NCBI GenBank assembly: GCA_964404255.1 | Contig: CAYOJJ010000001.1 | Location: 62,001 to 126,000 of the forward strand | Source: JAFDZW01 sp964404255 | Lineage (GTDB): Bacteria; Bacteroidota; Ignavibacteria; Palsa-1295 | Length of the DNA stretch: 64,000 bases | Direction: 5' to 3' | Shown: one piece after another, positions 57,635-64,000 of the stretch | Position numbering within the stretch: position 1 is the stretch's first letter | How the letters are laid out: each line of letters begins with the position of its first letter | The notes under the pieces: model-generated | Databases searched by the model: none | Seen by the model: the letters and a program-made list of their open reading frames with translations, nothing else | Told to the model about the DNA's origin: nothing | Program-made: the position numbers and the translations under genes

Positions 57635-58429
57635 TTACTTTCCGGTAAATACTGGTGGGCGCTTCTCGGCAAAGGCCCGGTGAAATTCACGGTGATCTTC
57701 GGTCATCATCATCAGTGCCTGAGCCGTTGCTTCCTGCTCGATGGCGCTCGTGATATCCATAAGCCACTCATTATTAATAAGCCGTTTGGTTAGACCGAGT
57801 GCAAGCGAAGCACTGGTAGCGAGCCGCTTAGCAAGCGCCATTGTCTCATTCTCTAATTCGGCAAGATCAACCACTTTATTCGCAAGCCCGACTCGCAGCG
57901 CTTCATCGCTCATGATCTTATCGCCAAGCATAAGATACTCCGTTGCGCGGGCAAGACCAACAACCTTTGGCAATAAGTACACCGCACCCATATCGGCAGC
58001 CGTAAGGCCAACCTTCTGAAAGATAAAACCGATATAGGCTTCTTTTGCCAGGATCCTAAAATCGCTTGCCAATGCAATGACCGCACCAGCGCCGGCCGCA
58101 AGACCATTGACCGAAGCAATGATCGGCTTTTCAAGCTGGCGCATATTCTGAATCAACTCACCCGTCATACGCGTGAATTCCAGCAGACCTTTGGTATCGC
58201 GCTTAAGCAATTCACCGATGATCTCATTCACATCGCCGCCGGAGCAAAAGCCGCGTCCTTCCCCTTCGATCACTACCGCCTTCACATTCTCATCGAAGCG
58301 AAGCTGGTACATCAGATCGGTAAGATCGCGATAGACTTTGAAGGTCAGCGAACCGAGTGTCTTCGGCCGGGCAAAGCGCACTCTTGCAATATGATCGCTG
58401 ACGCTATAGTGAAACGAGTCGGTCTGCAT
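57635..58429 (-). CDS. Enoyl-CoA hydratase/isomerase family protein
   Basis: A 264-residue crotonase-fold protein. The oxyanion-hole segments are GFCSGGDVNEI and NGLAAGAGAVIALASDFRIL; a second signature is IGFIFQKVGLTAADMGAVYL. Asp in DMGA sits where PaaG-type isomerases or hydratases place a catalytic acid. The exact reaction cannot be assigned; beta-oxidation or phenylacetate-type degradation are candidates. It shares the minus strand with gmk and a VOC gene upstream. Confidence 0.9.
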   Translation of the reverse strand: MQTDSFHYSVSDHIARVRFARPKTLGSLTFKVYRDLTDLMYQLRFDENVKAVVIEGEGRGFCSGGDVNEIIGELLKRDTKGLLEFTRMTGELIQNMRQLEKPIIASVNGLAAGAGAVIALASDFRILAKEAYIGFIFQKVGLTAADMGAVYLLPKVVGLARATEYLMLGDKIMSDEALRVGLANKVVDLAELENETMALAKRLATSASLALGLTKRLINNEWLMDITSAIEQEATAQALMMMTEDHREFHRAFAEKRPPVFTGK

Positions 58430-58453
58430 AGAAAAGTATATGGGCTGGTAGAA

Positions 58454-58843
58454 TTATGCCTGGTGAATCCGGATGAGATTGCCGAAGGTATCTTCGAACA
58501 TCGCCTGAGTGCCCCAATCGGTCTTCTTCGGTTCACTCCTGAATACAACGCCGAGGCCTTTGAGCCGTTCATAGTCTGCCTGAATATCTTTCGACCCAAG
58601 AACAATGATCGGAAGATTCTTGGCATAGACCGCTTCCTGGTATGGCTTGGTGATCGGATTGTTATTCGGTTCGAGCAGAAGCGCCGCGCCATCGGGGTCT
58701 TCGGCGGAAACAACAATAGCAAGCATCATTTCCGGCATAAAGAGCTTTTCCTTAAATCCCAGAACTTCGGTATAAAAACGAAAGGCCGCTATCGGGTCGT
58801 TAACCGGAATACTTGTAAGAGCGATCGTCATAATTTCCGACAA
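58454..58843 (-). CDS. VOC family protein (glyoxalase fold)
   Basis: A 129-residue VOC protein: ALTSIPVNDPIAAFRFYTEV at the start, AEDPDGAALLLEPNN in the middle and WGTQAMFEDTFGNLIRIHQA at the end. It is a different subtype from the VOC protein at 46 kb. It lies 24 bases upstream of the enoyl-CoA hydratase gene. Substrate unknown. Confidence 0.9.
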   Translation of the reverse strand: MSEIMTIALTSIPVNDPIAAFRFYTEVLGFKEKLFMPEMMLAIVVSAEDPDGAALLLEPNNNPITKPYQEAVYAKNLPIIVLGSKDIQADYERLKGLGVVFRSEPKKTDWGTQAMFEDTFGNLIRIHQA

Positions 58844-58888
58844 TGAAAGCTCAAAAATACGAAAGCTTCAACCGCGGAAGTACTATAG

Positions 58889-59635
58889 TTATGCTGAGGG
58901 GTTCTCTTGCTGCGATGTCTTCGGCATTTTTACGATCAGGAATATCGCCATAGCGATCATGACAAGTGCGCTTACATATCCATTATCCCCCAGGATAGAA
59001 TTGGCTGGCATTGGTGTGACCATGTGCGAGCCGAAAAAATTATTGCCAAAATGCAAGCCGATCGGTACCCAAATAGAGCGGAAATAAAAATAGGAAACGG
59101 TAAGTAGTATCCCCGCCGCAAAGAGGTTCGGCCCTTCGGTTAGTAAATCCATTTTGGGATTCATGGCATGAATAGCCATAAAAAGAATTCCGATAGCAAT
59201 CGCGGTAACTGTAACACCCAGTCCTTTTTCCACCTGATTTATGATGATACCCCGAAACCAGAATTCTTCCCAGCTGACGATCAATAAGGTAATAAGAACA
59301 GGCCAGGGTGAAGCATCGAAGAAAAAATGGGTTGCGGAAAACGGTTGCTCGCCCGCGGCGACTCTCAGCAGCATCGGCAGATAGGCAATAAACGCACCCG
59401 CAATAATGGCCACCAAAAACTGCGGCCATTTTTTCGGCGACCAATATTCGCGGATCGCTTCTTTCTGTTTAAAATATTCCGCTTCGATGATATTCAGAAG
59501 AACGAACCCGACGAGCAGCGGGATCGCCTCCTGTACATGGATAAATGAATTTCCGAGTTGTACGGCAAAGAGGATGCCGATACCCATCAGGACATGAAGG
59601 ATCAGCAGGCCGATAGATTGCAGTTGTTTTCTCAA
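58889..59635 (-). CDS. CPBP-family intramembrane glutamic protease
   Basis: A 248-residue membrane protein with about seven hydrophobic helices. The catalytic pair is in SWEEFWFRG (Glu123, Glu124, Arg128), with AIHAMN and LHFGNNFF completing the ABI/CPBP motifs. Family members include CAAX-type proteases and bacteriocin self-immunity proteins. The start appears to be TTG. It follows the tandem serine hydrolase genes at the end of the minus-strand cluster. Confidence 0.88.
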   Translation of the reverse strand: MRKQLQSIGLLILHVLMGIGILFAVQLGNSFIHVQEAIPLLVGFVLLNIIEAEYFKQKEAIREYWSPKKWPQFLVAIIAGAFIAYLPMLLRVAAGEQPFSATHFFFDASPWPVLITLLIVSWEEFWFRGIIINQVEKGLGVTVTAIAIGILFMAIHAMNPKMDLLTEGPNLFAAGILLTVSYFYFRSIWVPIGLHFGNNFFGSHMVTPMPANSILGDNGYVSALVMIAMAIFLIVKMPKTSQQENPSA

Positions 59636-59656
59636 CGGTGGTCTTGGTATGTATCG

Positions 59657-61135
59657 CTACTTAACCAAGATCTTTGCGATCTTATCCGCCATTTCTGTAA
59701 TGCCCTCATAACTGTTATTCGAGAGAATAATAACATTTCTATCATGGGCTTCATCGTGAAGCAGGAAGGTACAATAGCCGGGCCATCCGCCGCTATGATA
59801 AGCAATCGGTTCACTGGCAGGATCGTCCTGAATAAAGAAGCCATACCCATAAGGGCCCTTTTTTCCTGAAGCAAGAATATGCCGGGTATATGCCTGTTGC
59901 AGAGTGCTTTTGCTCACCAATTTAGTTGTATAAAGCCCTTCTTCCCATTTTGCGAGATCGAGAATGGTCGAGTTCACCGAGCCATCACCCGTAATCGCGT
60001 CAAGATATCGAACCATATCGAGTTCACCAACACTATCCGGCAGCAGATAGGCAGAGGTATCGTCCTCACGTACATAACCATAGGCATAATTCGGAATGAT
60101 CTCTCCCTTGCTGCGGCGGGTATTATAGACCCGGGAGTGCGTCATCTTCAACGGAGTAAAAATATATTTCTGCAGAAAAGCACCGTAGCTCATACCGGAT
60201 GCCTTTTCGATAATAACCGAAAGCATAGCATACCCCGTATTACTATACTCAAACTTCTGATTCGGAGTAAACCGTATGGCCGGTGTATCTTTCTTAAATG
60301 TTTCTATGATATCGTAGTTAGTCGCAAATTTCTTTTTATCCCAATGAGCATCCATCTCCTGCATGTAATCGGGCAGGCCGGAGGTATGCGTAAGCAGGTT
60401 CTCGATCGTGATGCCGCTATACGGAAGATCGGGAATAAACTTTTTAACCGAATCGCTAACCTTGAGCTTGCCTTGCTCGGCAAGGATCATAATGCCCATC
60501 GCCGTGAATTGTTTGCTGCACGATGCCAGCTCAAAGACCGAGCTATCGTTGAGCGGAGTTTTCTTTTTAAGATCGGCATAGCCCACGGATTTGTTATACA
60601 CCGGCTTCCCATCGGCAAGTACCAGAATACAGCCATTAAATCCATCCGCAATAAATTTATGGGTAATGAGGTTATCAAGTTTGCTCTGTTTTGCCGTAAG
60701 AGCCGAGGCACTAAGAGTAGATGCTGATACTTTGGGATAATTAAACTCCGGGCCTTTCGCTCCCATACCAACCATGGTGTCACCGATAAAATACATCACC
60801 AGATAACGCACCTCATCGCGATCCTTTTCATAGCTGAGTTTTGCTATCCACCGGTTTGCCGTTTCGGAATATATGGAATCGATATGCGCTTTCCCGAACT
60901 CGTTAAATCGTAGTGATTCTTCTTTCTGAATATTAGCTTCGATCTCTTTTTTTCTATCGGAGGTAGTGTTGCTTATCTTTTCAGGAAAGATAGCAAAGAG
61001 AGCCGGGAAATTCTGTGAATTATAGGCGCCCACAAAATTTGTAATAATTGCCGAGCGTTGGCTCCGAAGACTATCCTGAGCACACAGGGAATGCACTGGC
61101 AAGAGAATAAAAAGAAGCAATAAATATTTATTCAT
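59657..61135 (-). CDS. Serine hydrolase (class C beta-lactamase fold), tandem copy 1
   Basis: A 492-residue exported protein: signal peptide (LLLLFILLPVHSLCAQ), an N-terminal DUF3887-like alpha/beta domain (about 25-135; RSAIITNFVGAYNSQNFPAL) and a penicillin-binding-fold hydrolase with SxxK as SCSK (Ser205, Lys208), YxN as YSNTGYAML and HSGGWPGY near the end. It is more than half identical by eye to the adjacent gene upstream, so the two arose by tandem duplication. Substrate unknown: esterase, amidase or peptidase. Confidence 0.9.
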   Translation of the reverse strand: MNKYLLLLFILLPVHSLCAQDSLRSQRSAIITNFVGAYNSQNFPALFAIFPEKISNTTSDRKKEIEANIQKEESLRFNEFGKAHIDSIYSETANRWIAKLSYEKDRDEVRYLVMYFIGDTMVGMGAKGPEFNYPKVSASTLSASALTAKQSKLDNLITHKFIADGFNGCILVLADGKPVYNKSVGYADLKKKTPLNDSSVFELASCSKQFTAMGIMILAEQGKLKVSDSVKKFIPDLPYSGITIENLLTHTSGLPDYMQEMDAHWDKKKFATNYDIIETFKKDTPAIRFTPNQKFEYSNTGYAMLSVIIEKASGMSYGAFLQKYIFTPLKMTHSRVYNTRRSKGEIIPNYAYGYVREDDTSAYLLPDSVGELDMVRYLDAITGDGSVNSTILDLAKWEEGLYTTKLVSKSTLQQAYTRHILASGKKGPYGYGFFIQDDPASEPIAYHSGGWPGYCTFLLHDEAHDRNVIILSNNSYEGITEMADKIAKILVK

Positions 61136-61177
61136 TTACTTTGCAATTGTTATTACCGATGGTTCTGGTATGTTTGG

Positions 61178-62659
61178 CTACTTAACCAAGATTTTCGCAA
61201 TCTTATCCACCATTTCTGAAACTTCCGAGTATTCGTTATTTGAAAGAATAATAACGGATTTCGGCTGATCGAGAAAGCGAAGAATAAATGTATGGTAACC
61301 GGGCCAGCCTCCGCTGTGATAGGTCAATCGTTCCTTCCCAGGTTCGTCGACTAGAAATACTCCGTATCCATAATCGCTTTGCTTGCCGGAAGCGAGGATA
61401 TGCTTTGAATACGCCTCCCTCATTATTTCGGGGCCGACAAGCTTATTGGACCGAAGTGCCTCGTCCCATTTACGAAGATCGTCGATGGTGCTATTTACCG
61501 AACCACAACCGGTAATAGCATCCAGATACCTCACAAAATCATATTGGCTTATGCTATCGGGCAGCATATAGGCCTCTGAACCAAGGGAATGCACATACCC
61601 ATAAGCATAATGGGGTATTGTTTCTCCTTTACTACGCCGTGTATTATAGACGCGGCTATGATTCATTTTCAGTGGTTGAAAAATATTTTTTCTCAGAAAA
61701 TCGGCAAAGCTCATTCCGGAAGCTTTTTCGATAATGATAGATAATGCAACATAGCCGGTATTACTATAAGCAAATTTCTCATTCGGCGCAAAGGAAACAT
61801 TCGGGGTATCTTTTTTAAACACTGCCATAATGTCATAATTAGTTGCAAACTTTTGCTTGTCCCAATGTTTGGACATCTCTTTCATATATGCCGGCAGCCC
61901 TGATGTATGTGTCAGTAGTTCTTCGATGGTAATTCCGGAATAAGGAAGGTCAGGAATAAACTTTCGTACCGAGTCGCTATAACGGAGCTTTCCTTGCTGG
62001 GCAAGAAGCATGATCGCCATTGCAGTGAACTGCTTGCTGCAGGAAGCAAGTTCGAACACCGAGGATGTACTTAGTGGCGCTTTGGTATCATAGCGTTCAT
62101 AGCCGAAACAACCTTTATAGAATGGCTTACCATCGTTAATAACCATCACGCATCCGTTAAATCCATCCGGGACATATTTGTTTTTTATGATGCTATCGAT
62201 CTTCGACTGTTGAGCTTTAAGAACGGCACGGTCAATTCCTGCTGGAAGGATTTGCTTCGTATAATGAAAATCCGGTCCTTTCATTCCGAGGCCGACGAGC
62301 GTATCGCCGATGAAGTACATCATCATGTGTTCGATCTCTTGCTCGTCCTTCGCATAACTCAGCGTTATGCTCGCTGTACTTTCATCCTCAAACGAAATAG
62401 AATCAATGTGAGCAGCGCCAAGCTCGCTAAAGCGTTTGCGATATTCCTTCTCAATATCGGCTTCGATCTCCTTTTTCCGTTCGGCGGTAATATCCGTCAA
62501 CTTCTCGGGAAAGATAGCAAACAGGGCCGGGAAATTCTGAGTACTATAGGCTTGGATAAAATCGGTAATAATTGCCGAACGCCGGGCGCGGTGATTATCC
62601 TGCGCACACAGTGAACGGATGGGCAGGAGCAACAGCAGCAGTAAGAGAAATTTGTTCAT
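61178..62659 (-). CDS. Serine hydrolase (class C beta-lactamase fold), tandem copy 2
   Basis: A 493-residue paralogue of the downstream gene with the same layout: signal peptide (FLLLLLLLLPIRSLCAQ), DUF3887-like domain, hydrolase with SCSK (Ser206, Lys209), YSNTGYVAL and YHSGGWPGYH. The ATG at 62659 is chosen because the signal peptide starts there and matches copy 1; an ATG at 62683 is also in frame. The start overlaps the 3' end of the AraC gene by 65 bases in another frame, which suggests the AraC C-terminus was extended into this gene. Confidence 0.88.
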   Translation of the reverse strand: MNKFLLLLLLLLPIRSLCAQDNHRARRSAIITDFIQAYSTQNFPALFAIFPEKLTDITAERKKEIEADIEKEYRKRFSELGAAHIDSISFEDESTASITLSYAKDEQEIEHMMMYFIGDTLVGLGMKGPDFHYTKQILPAGIDRAVLKAQQSKIDSIIKNKYVPDGFNGCVMVINDGKPFYKGCFGYERYDTKAPLSTSSVFELASCSKQFTAMAIMLLAQQGKLRYSDSVRKFIPDLPYSGITIEELLTHTSGLPAYMKEMSKHWDKQKFATNYDIMAVFKKDTPNVSFAPNEKFAYSNTGYVALSIIIEKASGMSFADFLRKNIFQPLKMNHSRVYNTRRSKGETIPHYAYGYVHSLGSEAYMLPDSISQYDFVRYLDAITGCGSVNSTIDDLRKWDEALRSNKLVGPEIMREAYSKHILASGKQSDYGYGVFLVDEPGKERLTYHSGGWPGYHTFILRFLDQPKSVIILSNNEYSEVSEMVDKIAKILVK

Positions 62660-63506
62660 GCTCTTTCGATACTTTGCGTTCAAAACTACTCAAACGCCAG
62701 CGGCCAAAATTGTAAAAATCGAAAGTGAGGTCGTTGTTTTGATAATACTGTTTTGGGACCATACCCATTGTCTTTTTAAAATCGCGTATGAAATGCGATT
62801 GATCAAAATAATCGGCTTCATACCCAATAGAAGTAAGGCTTCCCGCTGTATCTATTCGTAGGTTAAGCGCTCGTTTTATTCTTGAAAATTGCACCAGTTC
62901 TTTAGGCGAAACACCAAGCTGATCGCGAAAAAGCATACGAAGCATCGTCGAAGAAATATTCAAGTGCCGGCTTAGCGATTCGATATTTGTGAAAGAACCA
63001 TTCATAATACAGGTATACGCTTCGCTTATGCGCGAATCGCAGTGCTGCTTTTGCATCGTATCAAGGATAAATGCGCCAATGGTTTGTACTACCTCTTCGT
63101 CGGTATTGGCACGAAGCAACCCTTCGGCAAGCGGTTCTATCTTTTGCCTATCGAGCACATCGAAAAGATCGTTTGCGGTATTTATTGGGAGATCGAACAG
63201 ACGTTCTTTCAATAACAATTGTAATATCTGGGGCTTAAAGCCAATCGTTATCTCCCGATAGTCCCCTATCATTTTGATCGATTGTGCTTTACGAATAAGA
63301 CCATATACAGTATAGGGTGCAGTGCGCTCCCACGTATCTTCAACAAGAATTTCCGTCTGCCCACTGAGAAGCATCGTAATACCGATCCCACCCGTTGGCG
63401 CGCAAACATAGATCGTTTCGATACCGCCATTGGTCATCTCATACAAATCGACAAGATACGTATGAGTAATTGGATTGATAGTATGATCGATCAGCCGGTA
63501 ATTCAT
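62595..63506 (-). CDS. AraC-family transcriptional regulator
   Basis: A 303-residue protein. The N-terminal half is a sensor-like domain (GIETIYVCAPTGGIGITMLL, DYREITIGFKPQILQLLL). The C-terminal pair of HTH motifs is at about 155-265 (TNIESLSRHLNISSTMLRML, LGVSPKELVQFSRIKRALNL, YFDQSHFIRDFKKTMGMVPK). The last 25 residues run into the next gene in another frame. It precedes the two serine hydrolase genes and follows the EamA gene by 6 bases, so it probably regulates this cluster; that is inference. Confidence 0.9.
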   Translation of the reverse strand: MNYRLIDHTINPITHTYLVDLYEMTNGGIETIYVCAPTGGIGITMLLSGQTEILVEDTWERTAPYTVYGLIRKAQSIKMIGDYREITIGFKPQILQLLLKERLFDLPINTANDLFDVLDRQKIEPLAEGLLRANTDEEVVQTIGAFILDTMQKQHCDSRISEAYTCIMNGSFTNIESLSRHLNISSTMLRMLFRDQLGVSPKELVQFSRIKRALNLRIDTAGSLTSIGYEADYFDQSHFIRDFKKTMGMVPKQYYQNNDLTFDFYNFGRWRLSSFERKVSKEHEQISLTAAVAPAHPFTVCAG

Positions 63507-63512
63507 ACCCTA

Positions 63513-63926
63513 TTATAAGATCAATAAAATGCTCCCACCAATAATGAGGGCGGCACCCATCGCCGCTTTGAGTGTCAGTGTTTCGTTCAAAAATACCATT
63601 GCCAGAATGATCGCAAAGGCCACGCTGAGCTTATCGACCGGGGCAACTTTCGATACATCGCCAAGCTGCAATGCCCGGAAATAAAAAAGCCAGGAAAGGC
63701 CAGTAGCAATACCCGAAAGGCATAAGAACAGAATGGTATTTCCCGAAAGCTCCGATAACCCTTTGCCCTCGCCTTTTATTAAGACGATCATCCAGGCCAT
63801 TGCAAGAATAACGATTGTTCTGATCGCCGTTGCCAGATCGGATGGTACGTCCTTCACTCCGATCTTGGCAAAGATCGCTGTCAAGGCTGCAAAGAACGCC
63901 GAAAGCAATGCATACACCCACCACAT
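63513..63926 (-). CDS. Short EamA/DMT-family transporter
   Basis: A 137-residue protein with five hydrophobic helices corresponding to a single EamA repeat (WWVYALLSAFFAALTAIFAK, LATAIRTIVILAMAWMIVLI, ILFLCLSGIATGLSWLFYFR, VAPVDKLSVAFAIILAMVFL, MGAALIIGGSILLIL). Single-repeat members are thought to work as dimers and export small metabolites. A strong Shine-Dalgarno (AAAGGAGGA) precedes the ATG. It lies 6 bases before the AraC gene. Confidence 0.92.
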   Translation of the reverse strand: MWWVYALLSAFFAALTAIFAKIGVKDVPSDLATAIRTIVILAMAWMIVLIKGEGKGLSELSGNTILFLCLSGIATGLSWLFYFRALQLGDVSKVAPVDKLSVAFAIILAMVFLNETLTLKAAMGAALIIGGSILLIL

Positions 63927-63939
63927 ACTACTTCCTCCT

Positions 63940-64000
63940 TTACGGAAGATAACGCTCGATCTGCTCTTTGAATGCGGGATACATCGCTAATAACTGCGCT
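63940..64000 (-). CDS. 3' end of a gene running off the window
   Basis: The minus strand reads an open frame of 19 codons plus TAA at 63940-63942 (AQLLAMYPAFKEQIERYLP), ending 13 bases before the EamA start. Too short to identify. Confidence 0.45.
   Translation of the reverse strand, partial: AQLLAMYPAFKEQIERYLP

Noticed and set aside
1..64000. Insertion sequences, integrases, CRISPR arrays or phage structural genes
   Set aside because: None was found on either strand, although two AT-rich islands suggest past gene transfer.

Overview
The window is bacterial chromosomal DNA, dense with genes and without plasmid, phage or insertion-sequence hallmarks. Several large exported proteins end in a type IX secretion system (T9SS) C-terminal sorting domain. 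Sequences of the form TAnnTTTG, the Bacteroidota -7 promoter box, sit upstream of several starts. Many starts nevertheless have clear Shine-Dalgarno sequences, which is unusual for classical Bacteroidota. Together this points to a deep branch of the Bacteroidota/Chlorobiota group (Kapabacteria, Ignavibacteria or similar). That placement is inference; no rRNA gene is present to settle it.

Layout. 1-11.6 kb: four minus-strand genes for very large or modular exported proteins (cohesin-like, dockerin-like and Pmp-like repeats, T9SS tails); the first runs off the window. 11.7-16.4 kb: housekeeping genes on the minus strand (TPR membrane protein, tRNA-Arg, rlpA, mannose-1-phosphate guanylyltransferase, alanine racemase, J-domain protein). 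16.4-20.6 kb: a DUF4349 lipoprotein facing a three-gene envelope operon. 20.6-22.7 kb: an AT-rich island with an orphan CapV-like patatin phospholipase, two XRE regulators and a candidate structured RNA. 22.7-25.4 kb: atpC without atpD, tag, a secreted coiled-coil protein and a DJ-1/PfpI protein. 25.6-41.7 kb: a long plus-strand run holding a gamma carbonic anhydrase, an ECF sigma/anti-sigma pair, an OmpA protein, a 1338-residue Gly-rich T9SS protein, then a tight metabolic operon (glycosylasparaginase, SDR, CMD-like, lipoprotein, proline dehydrogenase, DUF2203, dihaem cytochrome c). 41.7-43.2 kb: a second AT-rich island with a HEPN-like protein, a small unknown protein and two divergent XRE regulators that share palindromic operators. 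43.3-45.5 kb: HAD, pentapeptide, acpS, MerR. 45.5-50.6 kb: DUF4256, VOC, phosphotransferase, M28 peptidase, serine hydrolase. 50.7-53.0 kb: an ArsR-controlled operon with a 52-bp palindrome. 53.1-64 kb: glucan phosphorylase, an HD-PycTM fusion coupled to gmk, enoyl-CoA hydratase, VOC, CPBP protease, duplicated serine hydrolases, AraC, EamA.

The most interesting parts are the two AT-rich islands. They carry four related small XRE regulators; two of these share a conserved leader directly before their starts. They sit with proteins resembling immune or toxin effectors (patatin, HEPN-like). A third effector-like protein, an HD domain fused to a PycTM-like membrane domain, lies in the gmk operon without a cyclase. 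None of these has the usual cyclase partner in the window, so the link to defence is inference from domain resemblance and context.
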